Part shown: positions 16,518 to 26,500 of the stretch, in pieces | How the letters are laid out: each line of letters begins with the position of its first letter | Position numbering within the stretch: the stretch's first letter is position 1 | NCBI GenBank assembly: GCA_937951645.1 | Contig: CALFBM010000002.1 | Span: forward strand, 1-43,010 | Length of the DNA: 43,010 bases | Direction: 5' to 3' | DNA from: an uncultured Rhizobiaceae group bacterium | Lineage (GTDB): Bacteria; Pseudomonadota; Alphaproteobacteria; Rhizobiales; Rhizobiaceae | Notes under the pieces: model-generated | Told to the model about the DNA's origin: nothing | The model's input: only the letters and a program-made list of their open reading frames with translations | Database searches by the model: none | Made by a program: the position numbers and the translations under genes

Positions 16518-17857
16518 GTGACGCTTCAGTTTCAGGCAAACCCAGGAAATTTGAAATAACCCATAGATCGGTTTTGCAGCTAGCAATCCCAATGACACTT
16601 GCCTATATCACAACCCCTTTATTGGGTTTGGTTGATACAGCTGTTGTTGGCCGTTTGGGTGTTGAAGCCTTGATTGGAGGGTTGGCGGTTGGTGCGATCA
16701 TTATTGACCTTGTCTTTACAACCTTTAATTTTCTGCGTGCTGGAACTACAGGTCTAACATCGCAAGCCTTCGGCTCGGAAGATGAAAAAGAGAAACAGGC
16801 AATTCTTTTTCGAGCGCTCGCAATCGCAATTTCAAGTGGAATTGTCATGGCCTTGTTAAGTCCGCTTATTATCGCTTTAGGTCTGTGGTTCATGGCGCCA
16901 AGTGAAGCAGTTGCAAAGGCAACCCAAACCTACTTTTTGATACGCATGATCTCGGCACCTTTTGCACTTGGAAATTATGTCATAGTGGGGTGGCTCCTTG
17001 GGCTTGGTAGATCTTATACAACGCTGGCAGTTCAAGTCTTGCTCAATGGCACCAATATTCTTTTCAGTATCTATTTGGGACTGGTTCTTGAATGGGGAAT
17101 TGAAGGTGTTGCGATTGCTACCATCATAGGTGAGGTACTGGCGTTCATAATAGGGATTTATATTTGTTGGCGTATGCTGGATCATTCAATCAGACCTTCA
17201 CGCACCCGCATTTTGAATAAGGCCGCGTGGTCGCGACTTGTGAACCTTAACGCAGATATTATGCTGCGCTCTTTCATTCTGCTTTTTGCTTTCGCATATT
17301 TCACCGCACAAGGGGCAAGCTTTGGTGATTTGACCCTGGCTGCAAATGCAATTCTAATGCATTTCTTTTTGATATCAGGGTATTTTCTGGATGGGTTAGC
17401 CACTGCCGCAGAGCAGATTGTCGGTCGTTCCATTGGTGCAAAATACAGATACGGTTTTTGGCGAGGTTTTAAGCTGACGCTTTTCTGGAGTACGTTAATG
17501 GCCTTTATTTGCTCTTTGGCTTTTTGGCTTGCAGGACCTTCTCTTATTGAGGTTATGACAACCATTCCCGAAGTCAGAAGTGAAGCAATGATCTATCTTG
17601 CCTGGGCTGCCTTTATACCACTTTCTGGAATGTTGGCTTTTCAGATGGACGGGGTTTTTATTGGAGCTACTTGGTCACGTGACATGAGTATTATGATGAT
17701 TGTATCATTTGTTGGCTATTTGTTTGTCTGGTGGCTTGTCAAGGAACCAATGGGTAATCATGGATTATGGCTAGCCTTGCATAGCTTTGTAATTTTCAGG
17801 GGCATTACACTCTCGGCGCGTTTAACCCCTAAAGTTCGCCAAACATTTCCTGCTTAA
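16514..17857 (+). CDS. MATE family efflux transporter (DinF-like)
   Basis: Multidrug and toxin extrusion transporter of 447 residues with about twelve membrane spans in two MatE halves. The N-terminal half has LAIPMTLAYITTPLLGLVDT and VVGRLGVEALIGGLAVGAII, classic for the DinF branch; the second half has GYFLDGLATAAEQIVGRSIG, matching DinF. It would export cationic or oxidised compounds using a sodium or proton gradient. The ATG overlaps the DUF6460 stop, and the last four bases overlap the convergent ArsC-like gene. The substrate is not visible from sequence. Confidence 0.93.
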   Translation: MSDASVSGKPRKFEITHRSVLQLAIPMTLAYITTPLLGLVDTAVVGRLGVEALIGGLAVGAIIIDLVFTTFNFLRAGTTGLTSQAFGSEDEKEKQAILFRALAIAISSGIVMALLSPLIIALGLWFMAPSEAVAKATQTYFLIRMISAPFALGNYVIVGWLLGLGRSYTTLAVQVLLNGTNILFSIYLGLVLEWGIEGVAIATIIGEVLAFIIGIYICWRMLDHSIRPSRTRILNKAAWSRLVNLNADIMLRSFILLFAFAYFTAQGASFGDLTLAANAILMHFFLISGYFLDGLATAAEQIVGRSIGAKYRYGFWRGFKLTLFWSTLMAFICSLAFWLAGPSLIEVMTTIPEVRSEAMIYLAWAAFIPLSGMLAFQMDGVFIGATWSRDMSIMMIVSFVGYLFVWWLVKEPMGNHGLWLALHSFVIFRGITLSARLTPKVRQTFPA

Positions 17858-18201
17858 AGAATATTCAAAACCTGTTCGGGAGGGCGACCGATTGAAGCCT
17901 TGCCATTGGCAAAGACAACTGGTCGTTCAATAAGAATTGGGTTTTCGTGCATGGCTTGAACAAGCACCTTGTCAGGCGTCTCTTTTGAAAGTCCAAGCTC
18001 TTTATATTTGACTTCGCCAGTGCGAATGAGATCATGAGCGCTTAGACCAAGCTTTACAAGCGCTTGTAATATTTGTGTGCGATCTGGAGCATCTTTTATA
18101 TATTCAATCACCACTGGTTCGTGACCATTTGTTTTCAAAAGCTCCAGTGTTTGTCGCGACTTGGAACACCTTGGGTTATGCCAAATTGTTACGTTTTCCA
18201 T
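17854..18201 (-). CDS. ArsC-like (glutaredoxin-type arsenate reductase family) protein
   Basis: Thioredoxin-fold protein of 115 residues in the ArsC family. It has WHNPRCSKSRQTLELL with the catalytic Cys12, and the C-terminal motif RPVVFANGKASIGRPPEQV that carries the family Arg residues. Length matches. In alphaproteobacteria such a gene commonly follows pyrD, apart from any arsenic operon, and here no arsB, acr3 or arsR is visible. It lies three bases downstream of pyrD, the end of a long minus-strand operon, and overlaps the MATE gene tail by four bases. Arsenate reductase activity is possible, but a general thiol-redox role is as likely. Confidence 0.88.
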   Translation of the reverse strand: MENVTIWHNPRCSKSRQTLELLKTNGHEPVVIEYIKDAPDRTQILQALVKLGLSAHDLIRTGEVKYKELGLSKETPDKVLVQAMHENPILIERPVVFANGKASIGRPPEQVLNIL

Positions 18202-18204
18202 GAT

Positions 18205-19296
18205 CTAAACTCCAAGCCAGTCATCAGTTTTTGTTCCAACGAGTTCGCTAATATGACCGATTTCATTTTGGTCGAGATAAGCGGAAAGCTCTTGCATGAT
18301 TTTTGTTGGCAGACATGGACCGCCATAAATAAGACCTGTATAAATCTGCACCAGTGATGCACCGGCTTCCAGTTTTGAAATAACATCAGCAGCACTTGAT
18401 ATGCCGCCAACACCAATTAGTGGCATGTCGGGTCCCAGTCGTTGCCGCATGTTAGCCAGCACCCTTGTTGATTTTTGAAAAAGCGGTTTGCCGGAAAGCC
18501 CTCCTGCTTCATCAGCTTGCTTCTTGTTTTTTAAACCGGAACGATCAAGCGTTGTATTTGAAACAATAAGCGCATCCAAATGAGAAGATTTAATAACTTC
18601 GGCAATATCATCCATCTCATATTCAGTAAGGTCCGGCGCAATTTTCAGGAAGACCGGAACAGATTTTCTTTTCTTTGTCTCACAATTTCCGACAGATTCA
18701 AAAATTCGTTCTAGCAGTTTCTCCAAAGCTTCTGCAGCCTGCAGGTTTCGTAATCCTGGTGTGTTCGGAGAAGAAATATTTGCGGTAAAATAAGAGGCAA
18801 CATCAAAGAATTTTTCAATTCCCTTTTCATAATCAGCTACGAAATCCTCTGATGTTTTATTGGCACCAATATTTACACCAACAATTCCGTTGTTTATGCC
18901 ACGATGTTTTAGTCTTTCAAGGGCAGCGTCATGGCCTTCATTGTTAAAGCCCAAACGATTTATAACAGCGTCATCTTCAACGAGGCGAAAAATACGCGGT
19001 TTCGGATTGCCCGATTGTGCCAAGGGGGTAATTGTTCCAACTTCTGTAAATCCAAAGCCTAATCTCAAAACGGCATCGGGCACTTCCGCGTTTTTGTCAT
19101 AGCCTGCTGCAAGGCCTACCGGATTTGGGAAGTTTAGACCTGCAAGTTTTACGGTCAGGCGTTTATCATGAGAAAAGGTGGCACCTGGAACCATCCCGCT
19201 TTTCAAGGCCTTGATTGAAAGGGTATGGGCCTTTTCAGGAGAAAATGAAAAGAGTGCAGGGCGCGCCAATTGTGAAGCAAATTCAAATATTCCCAT
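18205..19296 (-). CDS. pyrD: Dihydroorotate dehydrogenase (quinone), class 2
   Basis: Membrane-associated flavoenzyme that oxidises dihydroorotate to orotate in pyrimidine synthesis and passes electrons to quinone. The 363 residues have the class 2 features: an N-terminal amphipathic extension, PVGLAAGYDKNAEVPDAV, GFTEVGTITPLAQSGNPKPR, INRLGFNNEG, NISSPNTPGLRNLQ with the class 2 catalytic Ser region, KIAPDLTE, SNTTLDR and GVGGISSAADVISKLEAGAS for FMN phosphate binding. It overlaps the DUF952 gene start by one base and precedes the ArsC-like gene by three. It is the sole essential metabolic gene of this operon. Confidence 0.97.
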   Translation of the reverse strand: MGIFEFASQLARPALFSFSPEKAHTLSIKALKSGMVPGATFSHDKRLTVKLAGLNFPNPVGLAAGYDKNAEVPDAVLRLGFGFTEVGTITPLAQSGNPKPRIFRLVEDDAVINRLGFNNEGHDAALERLKHRGINNGIVGVNIGANKTSEDFVADYEKGIEKFFDVASYFTANISSPNTPGLRNLQAAEALEKLLERIFESVGNCETKKRKSVPVFLKIAPDLTEYEMDDIAEVIKSSHLDALIVSNTTLDRSGLKNKKQADEAGGLSGKPLFQKSTRVLANMRQRLGPDMPLIGVGGISSAADVISKLEAGASLVQIYTGLIYGGPCLPTKIMQELSAYLDQNEIGHISELVGTKTDDWLGV

Positions 19297-19649
19297 TATA
19301 GCTCATCCGGGAAGATATGACCGCCAGTACCATCTTCTTCAAGATCAATGACGGATAATGCATCACTGGTTTCAAGATGAGCATATAGATGAGGAAAAAG
19401 CGCACCGCCACGTGAAATTTCCCATTTTAATGCGTCCCCTAATGGATGAGAGGCTACGGTTACGAGCTTTAAATTTTTCTGTCCATGAAAATGCTTCGCA
19501 GCCGTTTCCCTAACCTGTTCTGCAGTCGAAAAATGAATATATCCATCTTGCAAATCAATTGGCGCACCTTTGAAAATACCCAAAGAGACTGCTTCATCCC
19601 ATTGTTCTTGTGTTGTTATTTTATAGATATATTGAGGGGCGTTATTCAA
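19296..19649 (-). CDS. DUF952 family protein
   Basis: Cytoplasmic protein of 117 residues with the DUF952 pattern: IYKITTQEQWDEAVSLG, then IDLQDGYIHFSTAEQVRETA, a LKWEISRGGALFPHLYAHL block and a C-terminal FPDEL. The conserved DGYIHFS segment and the HLYAHL part define the family, whose fold resembles ADP-ribosyl-transferase-like proteins; no function is established. It overlaps the hydrolase gene by four bases upstream and pyrD by one base downstream. The pairing with pyrD recurs in many alphaproteobacteria, to my knowledge. Confidence 0.9.
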   Translation of the reverse strand: MNNAPQYIYKITTQEQWDEAVSLGIFKGAPIDLQDGYIHFSTAEQVRETAAKHFHGQKNLKLVTVASHPLGDALKWEISRGGALFPHLYAHLETSDALSVIDLEEDGTGGHIFPDEL

Positions 19650-20644
19650 GAGTTTGATCCGATCAATCGATTTAGAAATCCACTCATTCTTTTACGACTT
19701 TCCTGAGCTTGTGCAAGGTCTGGAAAATATTGAAACACATGACAACCACCTGGGTAAATATCCAATTCTGTATCAGCTTGTGATTGCACCCACTTGTTGG
19801 CCATGAAAATGGAGTCATCAAGCAATGCGTCACGTGTTCCAATACTGAAGTGAGCAGGGGGCATGCCATTTAAATTCGCGTAAAGTGGTGAAACATCCGG
19901 ATTTTTCATGTCTTCATTGTTTTGTAAAAATGCCTCATTAAACTTCTGCATATCGCGCGTGGTCAAGACAAGCTTGGTATGGAAATTTTTAGTGCTTGGT
20001 GTACCGCCCATATCAAATGCACCTGCCATGAAAACTGCTGCTGAAAAAGGCATAAGCTTATGTTTGTCTCGTAACCGCAAAAGCGCGTTCGCCGTTAAAT
20101 GTCCACCTGCACTGTCACCGCCTATTGCCAAAAAACCAGTATTGAATTTCGTTTTCCCTTCGGTTGCCAACCAATGGGCAGCAGATTCACAATCATTACA
20201 GGCCGCAGGATAAGGAGCTTCTGGTGCAAGTCTGTAATCAACTGAAACACAGGTTAAGCCTGTATCATTTGCTATATGCTTTAAACGTTCATCTTGTAGA
20301 TCGGCAGCACCCAGCATCCAGCCACCACCATGAATATGCATGAAGACTCCGCACGGATTTTTATGATCAGGCTGTATGGCGCGTAGCATTAAATCACCAT
20401 CAGGGCCGCTAATCTTAAAATTCTCTGCCTTGGGGTCTTCCATTTCAAGGGGGAAGATACTTTTTCCTTCCCGCCTTGCTTGACGAATGGCAACAGGAGA
20501 AAATCGCCACATATCAGGGCCTGCTTCAGCAAGCCCTATCAGTTTTTCATTCAAGGCCTTGGTGTCAGCTGGAACATTTTCTTCCTTGAAAAGGTCAGGA
20601 TCAGGCAGGAGCATCAGATTTCGTCTCATTGGTATCTTTTGCAT
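19646..20644 (-). CDS. Alpha/beta hydrolase, HSL (hormone-sensitive-lipase) type esterase
   Basis: Esterase-like hydrolase of up to 332 residues. HIHGGGWMLG (103-112) is the HGGG oxyanion-hole motif of the HSL family; GGDSAGGHL (175-183) holds the nucleophile Ser178; GTRDALLDD and GGCHVFQYF near the end give the acid and His. The enzyme should act on short-chain esters. The ATG at 20644 lies 44 bases inside the upstream symporter gene and has no ribosome site; Met6 (20629) and Met11 (20614) are alternatives, also inside that gene. It overlaps DUF952 by four bases. The natural substrate is unknown. Confidence 0.88.
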   Translation of the reverse strand: MQKIPMRRNLMLLPDPDLFKEENVPADTKALNEKLIGLAEAGPDMWRFSPVAIRQARREGKSIFPLEMEDPKAENFKISGPDGDLMLRAIQPDHKNPCGVFMHIHGGGWMLGAADLQDERLKHIANDTGLTCVSVDYRLAPEAPYPAACNDCESAAHWLATEGKTKFNTGFLAIGGDSAGGHLTANALLRLRDKHKLMPFSAAVFMAGAFDMGGTPSTKNFHTKLVLTTRDMQKFNEAFLQNNEDMKNPDVSPLYANLNGMPPAHFSIGTRDALLDDSIFMANKWVQSQADTELDIYPGGCHVFQYFPDLAQAQESRKRMSGFLNRLIGSNS

Positions 20645-22445
20645 TGGGTTTTCTATGAGAATATTTTGACATTAAAAGCGAAACACAGAATGAAACTGCC
20701 ATGCCGATCAATCCCATGCTCAATGGTTGAACTTCATTTGTCAGTTTGGGAATATTAAAAATAATTTCATCTCCATTTGTGGCAACGAAATCCAGTCCAA
20801 AATAAGATAACCAGAGCATTGAGGATGTGATGATGAATCCTGTGAATATTCCTGTAGTGATTTCCAGCTGCGATAGGTTTTTTATCCAAATTTTACAGAT
20901 TAATGCAGGAAACAGGCACGCAGCAAGAATGGCAAAGCATGCTGAAAATACAAAACGCGGATCAACTTCAATATTAATGACCAAATAGGTCGATATGGCA
21001 ATTATAAGAACCAAACATACGCGTGACACAAAAAGTCTCGAACCCATTGGTGATTTAGGTCTCATTAATGAACGATAACCATCTTCGGCAAGTGCATTGG
21101 CACTAACAAATATGAGCCCATCTGCTGTGGACCAAATGGCAAGTAATGCGCCCGTTGCAAGAAGCGTTGTCATTAAATCAGGTAATCCGTTGATGTCGCC
21201 ACTTGATAGGAGTAACATATCACGATTGAGACCTATGTCCTTGCTTGAAATAAAGTAGTCTGTTGTTTCACCGCATGCAGAAAATGCTTGCGATGCATTC
21301 GTTATGTAAATTCCGCAAATTGATATGACAGATGCACCATTCTCATTAAGTGCAAATAACCAACCGGCTTCTTGTTCAAGCTCGGATAATTGAAGACCTA
21401 GCAATGAAGTATAAATATCAAGTTTAACAAAAGCGGCTACAGCAGGAATAGCAGTCAGAATAATCAATGAAAACCCAAGTCCCCAAACGCCTGTCTTTCG
21501 AGCTGCAGTAGCCTTTGGGAGCGTTGTAAAATGTTGTAGCAAGTGAGGCATTGCGGCAGTACCAAAAGCAATGCAAAGCAATGCCGAAAAATGATTAAAA
21601 ACATCATAGTTCAAACCATCATTTGTGATATTGAAAATATCGTCCGGCTCTGCAAATCGGGCGCTTATCATCTCCTGATCAATTTCCGAAATTGCCTGAA
21701 GAGCACCCGCACCAAAAGAGAGTTGAGGAATTGGATTACCGGTAATTTTGTAAGCAACCCAGATTATGGGAACAACAAACGAAATTATAAGTACAGGGTA
21801 AGCAATCATCCTTATTATGGAAAGGGATTGTATTCCACCCATAATCAGACAAAAGCCAATTGTAAAAGCAGCAAGCATGATAGCTATATTTTGGGGAATT
21901 CCAAAGAAAGCCTCGCTGACCAAACCAATTGCAGAAAGCTGAACATAAAGTAAGAGCAGGCTGGTGATAATAATAATTGCAAGAACAAAAAGCCCGTTTG
22001 ATTTAGAATCACCCCTGGCATTAAACAGGCTCGGGAGTGTTGAATTATTTGATCGGTTTATGGGGGCAGCAAACAAAATGGTCATCAATGCGACACCTAA
22101 AATCAAACCGCTATAAAGTGTCAGGGCATCTGTTCCAGTCGTATAAAAATCTCCGGCAAGGAAAATAAATACGCCGCTTGAAATTATTCCTGCTGCCAGT
22201 GATTGTCCAATATAAAAGGCTTTACCTGTTCGTTCCGCATTCCGAAAAACGGGCAAGATCATTGTTTTTGCAAACATGCCGGAGAATAGATATCCGCCAA
22301 CTATCAGTGCAAACATCATTAAGTTTACATAATTGCCAGGTGTGCCAATCTGTTTGAGCAAGGCACCAAAAAAAATGCATAAAAGAAAACTTGCTGCATA
22401 CATAAGCGTTAAGGATGCGGAGGAATTAAGGGGAGGCTTTTGCAT
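20601..22445 (-). CDS. Sodium:solute symporter (SSS) family, ActP/VC_2705-like
   Basis: Integral membrane symporter of 614 residues with about 13 spans. Similarity to acetate permease ActP and its relatives is visible in FGTAAMPHLLQHFTTLPKA (ActP has FGTAGLPHIL followed by RFFTV), in the long extracytoplasmic loop after ISEIDQEMISARF, and in DGLIFVSANALAEDGYRSL. It would take up acetate or another small carboxylate with sodium. The gene follows a two-span small protein by seven bases, a common pairing for this family. It sits beside a kinase/regulator pair of the CrbS/CrbR type, which in other bacteria controls acetate uptake. The substrate is inferred; identity to ActP looks moderate, and no acs gene is visible. 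Confidence 0.87.
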   Translation of the reverse strand: MQKPPLNSSASLTLMYAASFLLCIFFGALLKQIGTPGNYVNLMMFALIVGGYLFSGMFAKTMILPVFRNAERTGKAFYIGQSLAAGIISSGVFIFLAGDFYTTGTDALTLYSGLILGVALMTILFAAPINRSNNSTLPSLFNARGDSKSNGLFVLAIIIITSLLLLYVQLSAIGLVSEAFFGIPQNIAIMLAAFTIGFCLIMGGIQSLSIIRMIAYPVLIISFVVPIIWVAYKITGNPIPQLSFGAGALQAISEIDQEMISARFAEPDDIFNITNDGLNYDVFNHFSALLCIAFGTAAMPHLLQHFTTLPKATAARKTGVWGLGFSLIILTAIPAVAAFVKLDIYTSLLGLQLSELEQEAGWLFALNENGASVISICGIYITNASQAFSACGETTDYFISSKDIGLNRDMLLLSSGDINGLPDLMTTLLATGALLAIWSTADGLIFVSANALAEDGYRSLMRPKSPMGSRLFVSRVCLVLIIAISTYLVINIEVDPRFVFSACFAILAACLFPALICKIWIKNLSQLEITTGIFTGFIITSSMLWLSYFGLDFVATNGDEIIFNIPKLTNEVQPLSMGLIGMAVSFCVSLLMSKYSHRKPNAKDTNETKSDAPA

Positions 22446-22452
22446 TGGCTCT

Positions 22453-22719
22453 TCAGTCGTTTTCTGTTTCTAACTGATGCCTGTCCAGATTATCAGCAAA
22501 CTTTACAGCCCAGTTTGTAACAAAAAGTATAAGTGCAGGGCCAATTAAAATAATGTAGAAGTACATAAAGGGGATATTGAATAACTGAAATTGTGAGTTA
22601 TTGAAAAACAGGGGCAGGGGCCAAGCCAAAATAATCAATACAATACTGGTAAACCAGACAAATTTGCCTGGTTTTGCAGAATTGGTTCTTAATTTTTTCC
22701 GTAACTTGTAAAAGATCAT
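22453..22719 (-). CDS. Small two-span membrane protein, probable symporter small subunit
   Basis: Protein of 88 residues with a basic N-terminus (KLRKKLRTNSAKPGK), two membrane spans at about 21-38 and 48-70, and a short charged tail DNLDRHQLETEND. This topology and the position seven bases ahead of an SSS symporter match the small subunits (DUF4212/DUF485-like) that accompany this transporter family. Direct family similarity is weak to the eye. It is the first gene of the minus-strand operon running to the ArsC-like gene and is divergent from the response regulator. Confidence 0.68.
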   Translation of the reverse strand: MIFYKLRKKLRTNSAKPGKFVWFTSIVLIILAWPLPLFFNNSQFQLFNIPFMYFYIILIGPALILFVTNWAVKFADNLDRHQLETEND

Positions 22720-22849
22720 TTGGGCGTAAGCTCTTGTTAGTTCTGAAGGTCAGGGTTTTTTAACATAAAGCTTGGGTCTTTGTAATCATATGATTTGCGT
22801 TATTGGGCATATCCCATATTATGAGGCTTGTGTGTTGGAGGACACTATT

Positions 22850-23503
22850 TTGCTACCAGTTGTTATTATTGCGGATGACCATCCCCTTTTCAGGGATGCA
22901 ATCAAACAGGCAATCGAAGGATTAATGCCTAATTGCAGTTTTCGCCTTGCAGGCAATCTTGATGATTTGCGACAGCAATTACGAGATACAGAATCAGTAG
23001 AACTGGTTTTGCTGGATTTAAGCATGCCTGGAACGACGGGGTTTTCAGGTTTGTTATCCATTAGGTCTGAATTTCAGGAAATTCCTGTCATTGTTGTTTC
23101 TGCTACGGAAGATCCCATTACAATCAGAAAATGTATTGAGCTTGGTGCATCAGGGTTTATTCCTAAATCTTCAGGAGCAGAATATATTGTCGAAGGTATC
23201 AAATCTGTGCAGATTGGCGAAGTATGGACCCCGCCAAACGTGGATATGGAAGCGGATATGGACGATGCGTCAAGCGAACTTTTAACAAAAATCCAATCCC
23301 TCACCCCCCAGCAAACGCGTGTACTTTCCATGCTGGCCGAAGGCTTGTTAAACAAGCAAATTGCATATGAACTAAGCGTGTCAGAGGCAACCGTTAAGGC
23401 GCATGTTTCAGCCGTTCTTTTAAAACTTAATGTAGATAGTCGTACCCAGGCTGTCATCATGATGAACAAGATTGCTATCAATCAATCAGCGAGCGTAACC
23501 TGA
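22850..23503 (+). CDS. LuxR-type response regulator, CrbR/ErdR-like
   Basis: Two-component response regulator of 217 residues. The receiver domain has the acidic pair Asp9-Asp10 (IIADDHPL), phospho-acceptor Asp56 (LLDLSMPG), Thr86 (VSATED) and Lys106 (IPKSSG). The output HTH spans about 151-204: LTPQQTRVLSMLAEGLLNKQ and VSEATVKAHVSAVLLKL. An open frame continues upstream to 22772, but GGAGG at 22837-22841, eight bases before TTG 22850, and the normal receiver start make the TTG the likely start. It converges on the hybrid kinase gene with 15 bases between stops and diverges from the symporter operon. Partnering the kinase and regulating the symporter are inferred from this layout and from CrbS/CrbR and MxtR/ErdR precedents. 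Confidence 0.9.
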   Translation: MLPVVIIADDHPLFRDAIKQAIEGLMPNCSFRLAGNLDDLRQQLRDTESVELVLLDLSMPGTTGFSGLLSIRSEFQEIPVIVVSATEDPITIRKCIELGASGFIPKSSGAEYIVEGIKSVQIGEVWTPPNVDMEADMDDASSELLTKIQSLTPQQTRVLSMLAEGLLNKQIAYELSVSEATVKAHVSAVLLKLNVDSRTQAVIMMNKIAINQSASVT

Positions 23504-23518
23504 GCCAAATATAAATAC

Positions 23519-26500
23519 TTATTCAGCTGCCATGGGTCTTCTCTTGTTTTGAGACACAAGAGCCCGTAATGCAGCTGGTTTTACAGGCTTGTTTAAAAGA
23601 CTAAGTCCTGCATTTTCAGCCAGGCGTTTTACTTCCTCGCTGCGATCTGCTGTAATAAGAACGCCAGGCAATGGCCTGCCGACTGTCTCCACTAGGCGTT
23701 TATAGACTTCTATACCTGTTGTATTTTCCAGATGATAATCTGCAAGGACAAGGTCTGGCAATGCAAGTTTGTTAGAGGCTTGTTCTATAGCTTGGTCCAA
23801 ATCCTGGGCAGTGGGAACGATACATCCCCATTCTTCCAATAATGCTGACATACCCTTTAGAATTGCCGGCTCATTATCAATACAAAGAACGGTGGTTCCT
23901 GTTAATTGTCCCGGTTTCCTTTTCCGAGAGGGTAATTGAACTTTCTTTGTAGTATCTTTTGCTTTCACCCGCTTTAGCAAGATCTTAAAGTGTGTACCTT
24001 TTTGCGGTATGGAATCCAGTTCGACATTTAGTTCCAGGAGTTTGGAAATACGCTCGACAATTGATAGGCCGAGCCCAAGACCTGGAACCTGATTTGGCAT
24101 ATTGTTAAGGCGCATGAATTCACCAAAAATATGCTCTTTCTCTTCTTCACGGATACCAATACCTGTATCAAGTACTTCTAATGAAATTTGGTCTCCATTG
24201 CGCTTGCTGCCAACAAGCACTGTACCGGTCTCAGTAAATTTCAATGCATTGGAAATCAGGTTTTGCAAGAGCCGTCTGAGTAAAGCGCGATCTGAATAAA
24301 TCCAGCAGGATGAATGAACAAATTTAAGTATCAAGCCCTCAGATTTTGCAATGGGCTCAAATTCAATCTGTAATTGTTTTGTAATATCTTGAAGTGGGAA
24401 TTCACTAAGGCGGATTTCCGGGTTTGCAGTATCCAGTCGGGAAATTGCAAGAATTGATCCTAAAATTTCTTCAACAGAGCCAAGGGATTTGCTTATATTA
24501 TCTGCCAGTTCTGCATCTTTGTTTGCGTTAACTCTTTCCATCAGTGTCGCTGAATAAAGCCTGGCAGCATTCAAGGGTTGAAGAATATCATGGCCTGCTG
24601 CAGCAAGAAATCTGGTTTTACTTGCATTGGCCTGGTCAGCAAACTGTTTGGCTTGTTCAAGTTCACGTGTGCGTTCTTCCACGCGACCTTCCAGGGTTTC
24701 ATTGGCTTCTTTTAAAGCCTCGGCTGCTTTCACGCGTTGTGTAATATTATTCCAGGTAACAACAATACCACCTTCAGGCATTGGACTTGTACTGATTTCA
24801 AGTATTTCCTCAGTGTTAGGCAATTCCAGCTGCCATGATACTGATTGATTGATAAGCTTATAACCAAGTTTTTCGCCGTCTGAATCAAATTTATCCAATT
24901 GGTTATGATGTACGATTTCGCGTACAACCTCAGATAAAGGAAGTCCCGCCCGCCCAACTTTCGCTGGTAAATTCAAAATACTGCGAAACTGTTTGTTCCA
25001 GGATGCCAACCGGAAGTTACCATCAAAAACCGTGATGCCTTGTTCAAGTTGATCTAGCGCGGTCTGCAAAACGTCGCGGTTGAATTGTAATGCGCGGGAC
25101 GCCTCATCCAATAACTCAATATTTGTGGAACTACTTTCATCAAAGCGTTTCATCAGTAATGTGTGAACAAGTCTTGATGAGGATGCACCAATCGCACTGG
25201 CGAGCAATTGTTCAGAAAATCTTAAAATGTCATTATCAACATTTCCATCATTTTCAGCTTTTATGCCTTGGGTTTCCCAATAGGCATCAAACGAACGTTC
25301 CGTACGTTTTTTCCCTATATAGCGTGCCAGAGTATCTTTCAGCTGACTAACTCTTACAGTTGATTGTCCTATATTGGCATAACGCGCAACAGGCGCTTGA
25401 TAGGTTACAAATAGCGAAGCCTGCATACGTTCTTGAGGGTCTGCATGACGGCTATATGAGCCAATAACAAAGGCAATTGAATTAAAAAACAAACTCCAGA
25501 TAACACCATTGGCAATCGGGCTTAGTGAACTTCCAAAAAGGGCTTCCGGCTTAAGAAGTTCCAAATCAAATAGCCCGCTGGTAACAAATGAATTATCTGC
25601 TGAAAGAAGCGTCGGAAGTAACAAGCAATAAGTCCAAACAAAAAAGCCTGTGGTCATGCCAAACATGGCGCCCCGTGCATTGGCACCTTTCCAAAATAAC
25701 CCCCCAAAAAATGCAGGAGCCAATTGCGCAATCGCGGCAAAAGATACAAGGCCGATGGAAGCAAGTGCTGCTGAATTGTCAGCGGCTTTGTAATAGACAT
25801 AAGCAAGAAATAGAACGACAAAAATGGATGTTCGCCGAATATTGAGAATATTACTTTCCATATTCTCTGGCTCGGATTGACCAAGCTTGGCGCGAGATCG
25901 CAGAATTAGCGGCAATACCAGGTCATTCGAAATCATGATGGCAAGCGCCACTGTAGCAACAATAACCATTGCGGTACCTGCAGACAGACCACCAATAAAA
26001 ACGAGTAATCCCAAAACGCGCTGTTCTTCAAGCAATGGCAATAAAAGCACGTAATCATCTGCATTTGCTACAACACCAAACTGGATTGTACCTGCAACAG
26101 CAATCGGTATGACAAACAGGTTTATTGCTACAAGATAAAGAGGAAATAGCCATCTGGCTCTTTCGAGTTCTTTGATTGAATTGTTTTCTACAACAGCAAC
26201 ATGAAATTGTCTTGGCAGGAGCAGGAATACACTTAGGCTCAAAAACGTAAGAATAAGAAAGTTCCCAACATCAAAACCCTTGGCGACAATTTTTTGGACA
26301 TTTGCATTTTCCACTGCCTGAGAAAATAAATCCTGAACGCCGTTAAACATGAACCATGTAACGAAAATACCAATACACAAGAATGCAATAAGTTTGATAA
26401 CCGATTCCATCGCAACAGCAAGCATTAGCCCATGCTGGTGTTCTGTTGCATCCGCATGACGTGTTCCAAAAAGAATTGCAAACATGGCAAGTGCAATTGC

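Noticed and set aside
17854-18201. Arsenic resistance locus
   Set aside because: Only an ArsC-like gene is present, attached to pyrD. No arsenite exporter or ArsR-type regulator is visible.
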